A stretch of DNA of 64,000 bases from Rhodococcus sp. 1163 (GTDB lineage Bacteria > Actinomycetota > Actinomycetes > Mycobacteriales > Mycobacteriaceae), in the NCBI RefSeq assembly GCF_002091985.1, contig NZ_MKKX01000028.1:1-64000 (forward strand), written 5' to 3'. Position 1 is the stretch's first letter, and every line of letters begins with the position of its first letter. Below are positions 15,768 through 24,745 of the stretch, piece after piece. A model generated the notes under the pieces. It was not told where the DNA came from. It did not search any database and was given only the letters and a program-made list of their open reading frames with translations. Both the position numbers and the translations under genes were made by a program.

Positions 15768-17330
15768 ATGCCGACAATTGGGAGTGCCCTCACGACAAGT
15801 GCACAGCGATGCCCGGACCGGACTGCGCTGGTCTACGGCGACATCAGGCGAACCTACGGAGAGCTCGACGCCGAGGTGAATCGGGTTGCGCACGCGCTCG
15901 CGAGAGTCGGGCTCACCAAGGGAGACCGTCTTGCCTTGATGGCAGGTAATTCCGATTGGTTCGTGATCGCGTTCTATGCCGCCGCGAAGCTCGGTGCTGT
16001 CGTGGTGCCGATCAACCCCAGGTCGGCTCCTCCCGAACTGCGGTACCTGCTCGAGGACTCCGGTGCCACAATTCTTGCCTTCGATTCTACGGTTGCCGCT
16101 GTAGTGCGCGAGGTGGCGGAAGCAACGCCGGAAAGCGACGCACCGCTCCTGCTCTTGGCGCTCGGTGTGGTCGAGGGTTATCCGAGTCTCGCCGTGTTGG
16201 CCGAGCAGGAAACCTCTGAGCACCCTGACGTGCAGGTTCTGGAGTCCGACGATTCGCTGATCCTCTATACCTCAGGTACGACAGGTAAGCCGAAGGGTGC
16301 ACTTTTCGATCATCATCGGACCATTTGGGTCGGTGTGAGCATCACGAGCTTGTTCGGGATCACGGACGGGGATCGATTGCTGCACGTCGCGCCGCTCTAC
16401 CATGCCGCAGAGCTGACGATGATGTTGATTCCAGGGACGATGGTAGGGGCTACTCACGTCATCCTTCCTGCGTTCGATCCCGCCGCGGTACTGGAGGTGT
16501 TCGAGTCCGAACGGATCACCGGATTCTTCGGCGTCCCAACGATGTACCAGCTTCTGCTTCGGCATCCTGATCTTGGCAAACGCGACTTGTCCTCCTGGCG
16601 CACAGGCATCTTCGGTGCGGCACCGATGCCAGCAGCTGCGGTCGAACGCCTGCTGGAAGCACTCCCTCAGGTCGAGCTGTATCAAGCATGTGGGCAGACC
16701 GAAGGTGGTCCGGGCGGAATCTACAGTCGGCCGGCAGAAGTACGGGCCAATCCTTCGGCTAGTGGACGGTCGAGTTTACTGGCTACCGTTGTGCGCGTGG
16801 TGGATCCAGAAGGCAAGGACGTTCCTGCAGGCTCCACCGGTGAGCTGATCATGCAGGGTGAAACGGTCATGAAGGGTTACTGGAACAAGCCTGCGGAGAC
16901 CGCAGATGCAATTCGTGACGGGTGGCTGCACACCGGGGACCTCGCCAACGTCGACAGCGACGGCTACATCACCCTGGTCGACCGCATGAAAGACATGATC
17001 ATCACGGGCGGTCGCAACGTTTACTCCGTCGAGGTCGAGAGCGCACTCGCAGGGCTCGCCGGCGTAGCCGACTGCGCGGTTGTGGGCCGGAAGAACGAAG
17101 AGTACGGCGAGACCATCGTCGCAATCGTCACCCCCTTACCTGGCTGTGAAATTACCCTGGAAGACCTTCGAGAGGGAGCAAGCAAGCTGATCTCGAATTA
17201 CAAACTTCCACGCGAACTGGTGATCGCCGAGATCCCCCGTAACCCATCGGGGAAGATCCTCAAGCACACACTGCGTGACCGATTGACCGAGACTTTCACG
17301 AGCGGTCCGGTATCGGCACCGACGGCGTGA
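15768..17330 (+). CDS. Acyl-CoA synthetase (FadD-type AMP-binding enzyme)
   Basis: A 520-residue ANL-superfamily ligase. The P-loop-like motif LILYTSGTTGKPKGALFDH, the adenylate motif ACGQTEGGPGG, the hinge DGWLHTGDLANVDSDGY with DRMKDMIITGGRNVYSVEVE, and the catalytic Lys in NPSGKILKHTL are all present. It activates a carboxylic acid to its CoA thioester and so starts the pathway encoded upstream. ATG 15768 is six bases after GGAG; the ATG at 15762 is too close to it. Coupled (GTGA overlap) to the secreted hydrolase downstream. Confidence 0.92.
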   Translation: MPTIGSALTTSAQRCPDRTALVYGDIRRTYGELDAEVNRVAHALARVGLTKGDRLALMAGNSDWFVIAFYAAAKLGAVVVPINPRSAPPELRYLLEDSGATILAFDSTVAAVVREVAEATPESDAPLLLLALGVVEGYPSLAVLAEQETSEHPDVQVLESDDSLILYTSGTTGKPKGALFDHHRTIWVGVSITSLFGITDGDRLLHVAPLYHAAELTMMLIPGTMVGATHVILPAFDPAAVLEVFESERITGFFGVPTMYQLLLRHPDLGKRDLSSWRTGIFGAAPMPAAAVERLLEALPQVELYQACGQTEGGPGGIYSRPAEVRANPSASGRSSLLATVVRVVDPEGKDVPAGSTGELIMQGETVMKGYWNKPAETADAIRDGWLHTGDLANVDSDGYITLVDRMKDMIITGGRNVYSVEVESALAGLAGVADCAVVGRKNEEYGETIVAIVTPLPGCEITLEDLREGASKLISNYKLPRELVIAEIPRNPSGKILKHTLRDRLTETFTSGPVSAPTA

Positions 17331-19045
17331 TCGAGCACCGCACCGCGCCCCGACGTTTCGGGCTTGCTGCCGCAGTGTGCGCCATGGTGTTGCTTCCTGT
17401 TGCGCCTGCGCACGCGGTCCCACTGCCCGGACAACTCGCGGGCCGCACGGAGATTGCGTTCCCCGCCAACGAGTCCGACGACGGGGGAGTGCAAGCAAGT
17501 TACGTCAGCTTCGAAGATCCACTGCCTGCGGCTGCGGGGCAACGGCCACCGCAGTGTGATCGATTGGGCTACACACGTTTCCGTGCGACAGCTGGACCGG
17601 ACAATTCGGAAGAGTCGGCGTCGGTGTTCGTCACTATGCCTGGATATCTCGAGGGTGCAGGCTCAGCCGAGCCGTTGGCGCGCAATACCGTACGCGCAGC
17701 AGGAGAGCGTGGGCAGTACGTCGAGGTGTGGGTCTTGGATCGGAGAGCGAATTGTCTGGAAGATCATCGCGGACTCGTCGCTGCCGCTGACCGACAGGAT
17801 CCGAATCTTGCGTTCGGCTACTACGGTCGTGGCCAGGAAATCGAGGGAGTCCGGTACTCCCCGGCGGCTTCGATCGACACTGCATTCCTCGGCACTATCG
17901 GATTGAAGCAGACTCTCGAAGACCAATTCACGGTCATGCAGCAGTTGTCTCCGAACTACCGGAAAACCCGGACGATGTGTGGGGGACATTCACTCGGCGG
18001 CCTGACGACAGGCGCATTCGCCAACTGGGATTTCGACGGTACACCCGGATACGATCAATGCGCCGGATACTTCGTTCTCGATTCCCGCATGGATGTTTCC
18101 GATTCGACCTTCGCCGCTGTGTCCGGATTGGTCGGAAGTGCGCTACCCGGGAACTTGGCTGCAACAGTTCAGCCGTTGAACAACGCCTTGCCCTACATTC
18201 CCTTGTCCGAAGCCACCTTCACGATGCTGTCGTCGATGTTGTCGGCGGCGAGCATCGACCCCGGAGCAGCAAGCACCATCCTGCCGAATATTCAACAGGA
18301 TCTTGTCGCTCAGCTCGGAGCTCGTGCGGTGTCAGCGCCGAACTATCTCGACTTCCTTCTCGGACAGCCTGATCTGCGGACTCGGTCCTATTCGAACTCT
18401 GCGGCAGTAGGCCTCGTTCTGGATGACAACTCGATGCCGATCGGGTTCGGGCGGGTGAGTATCGGAAGCTTCGATTCCCCGGTTGCACCTAAACTGTTTC
18501 CCCTTTCCTACGGCAGCGGTGCTGCATTCGCAGGCATCCTCGGCGGTAACAAGTCGGTGGCGCCTGCAGCTGGTAACAGTGCAGTCGGCTGGACCGCCTA
18601 CGACCAGGTCGCACGTACAGGCAGCGAAACCGTAGACGGTGATGTGTTCACCACGAGGGAGAGTGAGGTCACCGATATCTCTCAATTTTCCAGAGCGTGG
18701 TCCAATCCCGTTGTAGACGGTTTGGAATGGTATTTTCCGACTCGCTTGCTGACGGAAACCCTCGCCTCCAATACTGGTGATCGCACTGGCGATTTGGTAA
18801 ATCTGCGATACGACGTGACGCCCCGGTCGAAGGTGATCTACGTCGATGCAGGAGAAACTGGCTTCGCTGCCGGCTTGGATTCCCTCGGCACTACGTCGGT
18901 GGGAGCCGGTACCAGAGTGGACGCGCCCGGTTACAACCACTTGGACCTGGTGACGGCAGCGTGGAATCAAAACAACGGCCGACCTGAGGTAGTAAGCCAC
19001 TCGTTGATCGACTTCCTGAACGATCGGGTGATCTCAACAGACTGA
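17327..19045 (+). CDS. Secreted alpha/beta-hydrolase-like protein
   Basis: A 572-residue protein with a Sec signal peptide (basic N-terminus, then AAAVCAMVLLPVAPAHA, likely cleavage after the second AHA). The motif MCGGHSLGGLTTGAF near residue 222 is a nucleophile elbow with Ser, so an esterase or lipase-type activity is likely. The central segment with many small hydrophobics may be a lid. Its GTG start overlaps the acyl-CoA ligase stop, so it probably releases a carboxylic acid from an ester outside the cell for activation by that ligase. The exact substrate is unknown. Confidence 0.7.
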   Translation: MIEHRTAPRRFGLAAAVCAMVLLPVAPAHAVPLPGQLAGRTEIAFPANESDDGGVQASYVSFEDPLPAAAGQRPPQCDRLGYTRFRATAGPDNSEESASVFVTMPGYLEGAGSAEPLARNTVRAAGERGQYVEVWVLDRRANCLEDHRGLVAAADRQDPNLAFGYYGRGQEIEGVRYSPAASIDTAFLGTIGLKQTLEDQFTVMQQLSPNYRKTRTMCGGHSLGGLTTGAFANWDFDGTPGYDQCAGYFVLDSRMDVSDSTFAAVSGLVGSALPGNLAATVQPLNNALPYIPLSEATFTMLSSMLSAASIDPGAASTILPNIQQDLVAQLGARAVSAPNYLDFLLGQPDLRTRSYSNSAAVGLVLDDNSMPIGFGRVSIGSFDSPVAPKLFPLSYGSGAAFAGILGGNKSVAPAAGNSAVGWTAYDQVARTGSETVDGDVFTTRESEVTDISQFSRAWSNPVVDGLEWYFPTRLLTETLASNTGDRTGDLVNLRYDVTPRSKVIYVDAGETGFAAGLDSLGTTSVGAGTRVDAPGYNHLDLVTAAWNQNNGRPEVVSHSLIDFLNDRVISTD

Positions 19046-19076
19046 AACCGACGGCAGCGGATAACCGTGGCTGCAT

Positions 19077-19113
19077 CTCACCGCGCGGCGTCTTCGGCTT
19101 TTCATGCGGTGAG
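19077..19113 (+). terminator. Hairpin after secreted hydrolase gene
   Basis: Perfect 8-bp arms CTCACCGC and GCGGTGAG separated by 21 nt, about 30 bp after the stop. There is no T-run, as is common in actinobacteria. A weak terminator candidate. Confidence 0.4.
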
Positions 19114-19207
19114 GAGCGATCGTCACAGATCAGATTGCAACGAGAGCGGGCAGTCCCAACACCGCCGAAGTTGAATTACGCGGGAGTCGGGGGCACTCTG
19201 TTCAGTC

Positions 19208-19993
19208 ATGACAGACCTTGCATTCCGTCCGGCCAGGGGCGTGTTGGTGACAGGTGCTTCGCGGGGTATCGGACGTGCCGTCGCGCGTGCGTTCGCCGAG
19301 CGAGGCGATCGTGTCGCCGTGCACTATCGGACGGGCCGCGAAGAGGCCGAGGAAACACTCCGGCAGCTTCCGGGCGAGGGGCATGCGCTCGTGCAGGGCG
19401 ACCTGGCGGACCCTCAGGCTGCGCTGGCCCTCGTCGCGGAGGCGATCGCGAATGTGGGTGGGGCGGTGGATGTTCTGGTGTGCAATGCGGCTGTGGCGCC
19501 GTCCGAGCGCAACCGTCATTCGGTGGCAGAGACGTCGTACGACGAGTGGGTGTCGAGTTGGCGAACCATGGTCGACGTCAACTTGCTGGGCGCGGCCAAC
19601 GTGACCTGGGCTGTGGCCAACCATCTGATAGAGCGACAAGTGCCGGGAGCGATCGTGAATGTGGGCTCGCGGGGTGCGTTCGTGGGTGAGCCCGAGCATC
19701 CGGCGTACGGCGCGAGCAAGGCGGCGTTGCATGCGTTCGGTCAGTCGATGGCGTTGGCGTTGGCTCCGCATCGAATCAGCGTGACCTCGGTGGCGCCTGG
19801 TTTCATCGCCACCGAGCGGCAGCACATCAAGCTGGCAGGCCCGACGGGAGACACCATCCGTAACCAGAGCCCATCCGGCCGGGTCGGCACCCCCGAGGAA
19901 GTCGCAGCCGGTGTCGTCTACCTTGCCTCGCCGGAGGCTATGTGGTCCTCGGGCACGATCCTCGACATCAACGGTGCGTCGTACCTGCGGTGA
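19208..19993 (+). CDS. Short-chain dehydrogenase/reductase
   Basis: A 261-residue classical SDR with VLVTGASRGIGRAVARA near residues 12-28, VLVCNAAVAPSERN, the catalytic Ser in IVNVGSRGAF, and Tyr-x3-Lys in YGASKAALHAFG. The arginine-containing YRTGREEAE after beta-2 suggests NADP(H). The C-terminus, SSGTILDINGASYLR, is typical of FabG-like enzymes. It is transcribed alone between a hairpin and a strong bidirectional terminator. The substrate is not evident. Confidence 0.85.
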   Translation: MTDLAFRPARGVLVTGASRGIGRAVARAFAERGDRVAVHYRTGREEAEETLRQLPGEGHALVQGDLADPQAALALVAEAIANVGGAVDVLVCNAAVAPSERNRHSVAETSYDEWVSSWRTMVDVNLLGAANVTWAVANHLIERQVPGAIVNVGSRGAFVGEPEHPAYGASKAALHAFGQSMALALAPHRISVTSVAPGFIATERQHIKLAGPTGDTIRNQSPSGRVGTPEEVAAGVVYLASPEAMWSSGTILDINGASYLR

Positions 19994-20018
19994 CGAGAGG
20001 TGCTGTGTGCGAACGACA

Positions 20019-20053
20019 TACACCGGCGGGCGCACCATGCGCCCGCCGGTGTA
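20019..20053. terminator. Bidirectional hairpin terminator
   Basis: A perfect 15-bp stem, TACACCGGCGGGCGC against GCGCCCGCCGGTGTA, with a five-base loop, lies between the two convergent SDR genes. It is very stable and lacks a T-tract, so it would serve as an actinobacterial-style I-shaped terminator for both strands. Confidence 0.85.
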
Positions 20054-20062
20054 CGAGGCGAT

Positions 20063-20806
20063 TCAGTCGAAGGTGCGGTGCGGCACGCCTGCCATCAGGC
20101 CGCCGTCGACGATGAACTCGGATCCGGTGGAGTAGGAGGACTCTTCGCTGGCCAGGAAGACGACCATGGAAGACACTTCGGAGGCATTGCCGCCACGACC
20201 GAGTGGGATCTGCAGGAAGTCCTCGGGGATGCCTTCGGTCATCGGGCTGTGAACGAAGCCGGGGTGAATGGAGTTGACCCGCACGTTCTTCGGCGCCAGC
20301 TCTAGTGCAACCGATTTCGTCAAGCCGCGCACCGCGAACTTCGTGGCGGTGTACCCGTGCAGTCCGGGACTACCGCGGAACCCTTCGACCGAGGAGATAT
20401 TGATGATCGAACCGCCACCTGCGTCGATCATCGACTGAGCGCAGGCACGGATACCGAAAAACGTTCCGGTCAGGTTGATGTCGAGGATGCGCTGCCACTC
20501 GGAGGTTTCGTAGGCGGTGATCAGGTTGCCGCCTACTATGCCGGCGTTGTTGACCAGAACTGTGACCGGTCCGAACTTCTCGGTGGTCGCCGCGACGGCT
20601 TCGGCCCAGCTCTCTTCCGACGTGACGTCGAGATGCACGTAGTGTGCGGTGTCGCCCAATTCGCTTGCTGCCGAAGCGCCTTCCTCGTCGAGGATGTCGC
20701 CCAGGACGACTTGTGCACCCTCGGCGATCATCGCTTTGCAGTGAGCGAGCCCCATTCCGCGTGCAGCGCCGCTTACCAATGCGACGCGTCCGGCCAAGCG
20801 ATTCAT
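20063..20806 (-). CDS. Short-chain dehydrogenase, probable hydroxysteroid dehydrogenase
   Basis: A 247-residue SDR with VALVSGAARGMGLAH near residues 8-22, an NAD-type D after beta-2 (VLGDILDEEG), VLVNNAGIVGG, SIINISSVEGFRG and Tyr-x3-Lys in YTATKFAVRGLTKS. It resembles 3-alpha/20-beta-hydroxysteroid dehydrogenases. It is the last gene of an operon whose first gene is a cholesterol oxidase, with a 4-nt overlap with the flavin oxidoreductase upstream, which supports a steroid or related substrate. The ending, IVDGGLMAG, is a standard family C-terminus. Confidence 0.85.
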   Translation of the reverse strand: MNRLAGRVALVSGAARGMGLAHCKAMIAEGAQVVLGDILDEEGASAASELGDTAHYVHLDVTSEESWAEAVAATTEKFGPVTVLVNNAGIVGGNLITAYETSEWQRILDINLTGTFFGIRACAQSMIDAGGGSIINISSVEGFRGSPGLHGYTATKFAVRGLTKSVALELAPKNVRVNSIHPGFVHSPMTEGIPEDFLQIPLGRGGNASEVSSMVVFLASEESSYSTGSEFIVDGGLMAGVPHRTFD

Positions 20807-21972
20807 CTAGTTCCTTCGTTTACGAGAACGCAGCGCGTGCCGCTGTAGATGGTGGGCATACAGCGATTGCAATGTATGCAGAGAGAGGAAGTGACTTCCT
20901 CCTTCTGCATCCTATTGATCAAATCCGGTTCACGCAGAAGTGCGCGCGCCATCGCCACGAACTCGAACCCTTCGGTCATAGCGAGGTCCATCGTTTCCCG
21001 CGTGGAGATTCCGCCGAGAAGGATGAGCGGGAGGTCCACTGCACTGCGGAACTGGCGTGCCTGTTCGAGCAGGTAAGCCTCTTTGTAGGGGTAGGCACGC
21101 AGGAACTTGCTGCCCACCATGCGGATACCCGCTCGCTGCGGCTGTGGGAACGACGCCGCGAAGTCGCGCAACGGTACATCTCCACGAAAGAGGTACATCG
21201 GGTTCTTCAGGGAACTACCTGCGGTCAACTCGAGCGCATCGAGCGAGCCGTCGCTTTCCAGCCACTGGGCAACCTGAAGGCTCTCGTCGAGCCAAAAGCC
21301 GCCCGGTACTCCGTCATCCATGTTCAACTTCGCGGTGACGGCGATCTCGGTGCCTACCTCGGTGCGCACGGCCGACGCTACGGCCCGTGCGACGCGCGCC
21401 CGGTTCTCGAGGCTTCCGCCGAACTGGTCGGATCTGCGGTTGAGCGCTGGGCTGAGAAATGAGCTGACCAGATAGTTGTGCCCGAAATGCAGTTCGACAG
21501 CATCGAATCCGGACTGCACAGCGATTCTGGCGGCACGGGCATGGTCGGCGACGATGCGATCGAGGTCGGCTGCGCTCGCCGTCCTCGTCAGTCGCAGGCT
21601 CAGTGGGCTGATCTGCCACGAGGAGGCCAATGCCGTCGCGCGGTTGGACTGCGAATTCGCAACCGGTCCCGCGTGCCCGATCTGAGCGGAGATGGCGGCG
21701 CCCTCGGCGTGGACGGCCTCGGTCAGACGTGTCAGTCCTGCAACAGCTTCCGGGCGCATAAAGATCTGATGGCGGTCGGTTCTGCCCTCGGGCGAGGATG
21801 CGCAGTAGGCGACGGTGGTCATGCCGGCTCCGCCGGCAGCGACGGCCCGGTGGAAATCGATCAGTTCATCGGTGACCAGAGCTTCCGGGGTGCGTCCTTC
21901 GAAGGTCGCGGCTTTGATGACACGGTTACGAAGGGTGAGGGGGCCGAGATCGGCTGATTCGAATATTTTCAT
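20803..21972 (-). CDS. Old-yellow-enzyme family NADH:flavin oxidoreductase
   Basis: A 389-residue FMN TIM-barrel protein. It begins LGPLTLRNRVIKAATFEG, has AQIGHAG, the catalytic His in FDAVELHFGHNYLVSSFLSP, and the segment RRSDQFGGSLENRARV typical of the 2,4-dienoyl-CoA reductase/NemA branch. It ends soon after CIHCNRCMPTIYSG, two cysteines that in dienoyl-CoA reductases belong to a Fe-S site, but the extra FAD/NAD domain of those enzymes is missing. It probably reduces an activated C=C bond, for example of a sterol enone. ATG 21972 overlaps the stop of the cholesterol oxidase gene by 4 nt. Confidence 0.85.
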   Translation of the reverse strand: MKIFESADLGPLTLRNRVIKAATFEGRTPEALVTDELIDFHRAVAAGGAGMTTVAYCASSPEGRTDRHQIFMRPEAVAGLTRLTEAVHAEGAAISAQIGHAGPVANSQSNRATALASSWQISPLSLRLTRTASAADLDRIVADHARAARIAVQSGFDAVELHFGHNYLVSSFLSPALNRRSDQFGGSLENRARVARAVASAVRTEVGTEIAVTAKLNMDDGVPGGFWLDESLQVAQWLESDGSLDALELTAGSSLKNPMYLFRGDVPLRDFAASFPQPQRAGIRMVGSKFLRAYPYKEAYLLEQARQFRSAVDLPLILLGGISTRETMDLAMTEGFEFVAMARALLREPDLINRMQKEEVTSSLCIHCNRCMPTIYSGTRCVLVNEGTR

Positions 21973-23699
21973 GGCATTACCTTGTCGAGGAAGGGGTTCC
22001 GGAAGATTCGCCGTGGGTCGAACTCGTCGAATGCTGCGGAGGCGGACTCCCACTCGGGGTACCGGGATGGGAGTGTTCGGGTCAGGAACTCGGTGTCGGC
22101 GTGGGACCGGTCGTCGGTGAACGCCCAGCCCTTCGAGTACTCGGGCCGCATGGTTCCGAGTGAACCTGAAAAGTGTCCATGCATCCACAGTTCCATCTCG
22201 CGGAAGAATGCATGCATTCCGGGCGTGCCCGGGAAGGAGACCACGTTCAGCCAGATTGCGGTGTCCCATTCCGGATGGCCGGGCACTGGGGCCACCGCTG
22301 AAAGAGACGGCGGGCCCGAGCTTTCCACGTCCACTTCCGTGTCGTGGTCGAGCCCGCACAAACGCACCTCGAACGGGCCGTTGACCGGGTACTGACCCAG
22401 TGAGCTGTAATGCGTGAGCCGCTCATCGAGCCAGCTGGTCATGTCGTGGATGATCGTGGCGACATCGGACCTGCGTGCAAGCACGACGCCTCCGCCCGCA
22501 GTCACTCGCAACGTAGTGGCGCGGAGGTACAAGCGGACGTTCTTCGACGTGCCCCAGATGTCGCCGGTGCCGGTGAGTGCCATGCCGGCTTTGACTGCGC
22601 TGAGCTGCGACGCACCGAATGCGGGTGTGCCGGCCGCGAGCTGTGTCGCCACCACGCCCAATCCGTCGGTGAGCGGCTCGGGGAGCGTATCTGAGAACGC
22701 GTAGTTGTACGGTCCGGTCACTTCCCGTGATTGTGCCGGGCGGTTCGGTTCATCGCTCCAGATCTTGAGCCATGGCTCCTGAGTGAACGGGAACCAGATG
22801 GCCTCGACGCTTCCGAACTCGGCGAGATACTTCTCGAAAGTCCGACCCGGTGATCCTGCCGGCGCGAACAGTTCCTGCCAGCCGACGTCGAAGGTGCTGA
22901 GACATCTGAGACGTTTGTCGGCGCCTGCCTGGAGCGTCACCGAGGTGATGAAGGTCCGGCCCAGGTGGGTGAGCAGTGGGCGAATGGCCGGGTCGGATCG
23001 GGTGAAGACCCGCGCGACGTACTCTCCCGCGGAATCGTCCCAGACCACTGCCGTCAGGGCAGTGACGAGATTGCTGACGGTACCGAAACTGGTTCCGGGG
23101 ACTGCAGTTTCTCCGTCGGCCGGAGGGGTGGCGCCGTGCGCATCGATGGCGAGAGCGCCGCCGATGGTGATGTCGCCGATGGCCGGGATACTCGACCAAC
23201 CCAATCCGCGGCCTTCGAGTGCGGTCAAGATGGACAGCAGGCTCGCGCCACCCTGAGCGGTCACGGTGGCAGGCGACCCCGTCGGATCCACGCTCACCCC
23301 GACCAGGTGCGCGGTCGTGTCGAGGAGAATTACCTTGTCGACGGAATATCCGGGGACGACCGTCAACGGACTCCAACCGTGCATCGAGCCTCGTGCCCGT
23401 ATCGTGTAGCCGTGCTTCGCGGCCCAGTTGGCCAGCGTCACTACCTCGCCTTCGCCCCGCGGTGCGCATGTCCAGACGTGGTCGAAGACGATCTCTTTGG
23501 ACCAGTTCACGTAGCCCTGCTGATAGAGGTCGATCCCCCCAGGGAACTCGGGCGGCACCGTAAGCGAGGCCTCGCCGACGGGCGCAGCAGCGGCGGGCGT
23601 CCATTGGGACCCCGCGACTGCGGCTGCTACCGCGGTGGCGGCGGCAGCGCCGAAGAAGCGGCGTCGTGACAGCGACCCGTGTACGTTTTGTTCAACCAT
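21969..23699 (-). CDS. choB: Secreted cholesterol oxidase, type II (covalent FAD)
   Basis: A 576-residue flavoprotein of the vanillyl-alcohol-oxidase fold. The N-terminus has a Tat signal, SLSRRRFFGAAAATA, with cleavage probably after AAAA near residue 38. The FAD-binding domain contains YTIRARGSMHGWSPL, whose His is the expected covalent FAD attachment site in type II cholesterol oxidases, and GDITIGGALAIDAHG. The C-terminal half is the cholesterol-oxidase substrate-binding domain, ending FDEFDPRRIFRNPFLDKV. It oxidises and isomerises 3-beta-hydroxysterols outside the membrane. It leads an operon with an OYE and an SDR, and is divergent from a TetR gene. Confidence 0.88.
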   Translation of the reverse strand: MVEQNVHGSLSRRRFFGAAAATAVAAAVAGSQWTPAAAAPVGEASLTVPPEFPGGIDLYQQGYVNWSKEIVFDHVWTCAPRGEGEVVTLANWAAKHGYTIRARGSMHGWSPLTVVPGYSVDKVILLDTTAHLVGVSVDPTGSPATVTAQGGASLLSILTALEGRGLGWSSIPAIGDITIGGALAIDAHGATPPADGETAVPGTSFGTVSNLVTALTAVVWDDSAGEYVARVFTRSDPAIRPLLTHLGRTFITSVTLQAGADKRLRCLSTFDVGWQELFAPAGSPGRTFEKYLAEFGSVEAIWFPFTQEPWLKIWSDEPNRPAQSREVTGPYNYAFSDTLPEPLTDGLGVVATQLAAGTPAFGASQLSAVKAGMALTGTGDIWGTSKNVRLYLRATTLRVTAGGGVVLARRSDVATIIHDMTSWLDERLTHYSSLGQYPVNGPFEVRLCGLDHDTEVDVESSGPPSLSAVAPVPGHPEWDTAIWLNVVSFPGTPGMHAFFREMELWMHGHFSGSLGTMRPEYSKGWAFTDDRSHADTEFLTRTLPSRYPEWESASAAFDEFDPRRIFRNPFLDKVMP

Positions 23700-23783
23700 G
23701 CAGTTACCCCTAATTGCAGCAATACGATGCCAGCGGCATCATAATAGAACATAGACGATAAACTGCGAGTGTGACGAAATTTC

Positions 23784-24392
23784 ATGAATCCGGACAGCAG
23801 TAGCGGTAAGAGTCGGGCCGGCCGCCCCCGAGACAGCAGCGTCGACGACCGAGTGTTGTCGGCTACCCGCGAGCTGCTGATGGAGCTCGGATGGGAAGAG
23901 CTGAGCATGCGCGGCGTCGCTGCCCGTGCGGGCGTCGGTCGCGGCACGATCGATCGAAGATGGTCGTCCAAAGCAGAGTTGGTGTTGCACTCGATCCTCG
24001 GAGCGACCCCCGACCTCGAGCCGTTCGACGGTACGGACCCGAACGGTTGGGTGCGATGGGTGGCGACAGGAAGTCGCGAGCTGTTCGCCAAACCGGAAGT
24101 GCGCGCAGCAGTTCCGGGTCTGATCAGCACCTTCACTCGTAACGAGGATCTTCGTCGTCAGCTCTGGCAGAGCTTCAGCGGGCCTCCCGCCGAACTGTTC
24201 TCCGCGGGTTCATCGCGGGATGCAGCGGACGACGCCGTGCTCGACGCTCGAGCGCTGATCGCGATGGCGGCGGGAGCCTCACTGTTTCTCAGTATCATTG
24301 CGACAGAGGATGATACGGATTCGGTTCACCTTCGGATCGAAGAGCTTTTACTTCGCGCGATCGATCAGAAACCCCGGTACCGTGCCGAATAG
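23784..24392 (+). CDS. TetR/AcrR family regulator
   Basis: A 202-residue repressor. The helix-turn-helix is near residues 33-65 (LSMRGVAARAGVGRGTIDRRW), after the typical RVLSATRELLMELGWEEL helix. The C-terminal half is a helical ligand domain. It is divergent from the cholesterol oxidase operon with an 84-bp gap, so it is the probable local regulator of choB. Its 3' end overlaps the convergent DUF5313 gene by 28 nt. Confidence 0.85.
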   Translation: MNPDSSSGKSRAGRPRDSSVDDRVLSATRELLMELGWEELSMRGVAARAGVGRGTIDRRWSSKAELVLHSILGATPDLEPFDGTDPNGWVRWVATGSRELFAKPEVRAAVPGLISTFTRNEDLRRQLWQSFSGPPAELFSAGSSRDAADDAVLDARALIAMAAGASLFLSIIATEDDTDSVHLRIEELLLRAIDQKPRYRAE

Positions 24393-24745
24393 CGGGCCGC
24401 GTCGTCGTCGATGGTGCGTTGCTTGTATGCGGTCAACAGCGCGGGATCGAGCCCATGGGTGACCAGGCGATGACGCTGATAGATCGGTTTGAGAGCGATC
24501 ATGAAATAGACGAACGGGAGTAGCAGGATCAGCATCATGCCGGCGCGGACGAACAGTGGGCCCGGTACGAGCAAGCATGCGGCCAGCAGCGGGACGAGTG
24601 GGACGATGCACCGGGTTGCGTAGTGCCGGGTTGAACCCGGTCCGGTGATGTCGTGGACGACCCAGGCGCTGAACTTCGCGGGCAGTGGCCGCCCGGCGAG
24701 GTAGGCGACCAGCTGCCGGATCGAGGGTCGAGGTGTGATGATCAT
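24365..24745 (-). CDS. DUF5313-like membrane protein
   Basis: A 126-residue protein with two central hydrophobic segments ([20 protein letters not shown] and a following [16 protein letters not shown]) flanked by a polar N-terminus containing [17 protein letters not shown], the conserved opening of the actinobacterial DUF5313 family. The function is unknown. Its start overlaps the stop of the PEP carboxykinase gene by 4 nt, so it is probably co-transcribed with pckG, although no metabolic link is known. Confidence 0.7.
   Translation of the reverse strand: MIITPRPSIRQLVAYLAGRPLPAKFSAWVVHDITGPGSTRHYATRCIVPLVPLLAACLLVPGPLFVRAGMMLILLLPFVYFMIALKPIYQRHRLVTHGLDPALLTAYKQRTIDDDAARYSARYRGF

Noticed and set aside
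21973-22359. N-terminal extension of the old-yellow-enzyme gene
   Set aside because: The extension is Arg/Pro-rich, lies inside the cholesterol oxidase gene and is unnecessary, since ATG 21972 starts the conserved barrel.
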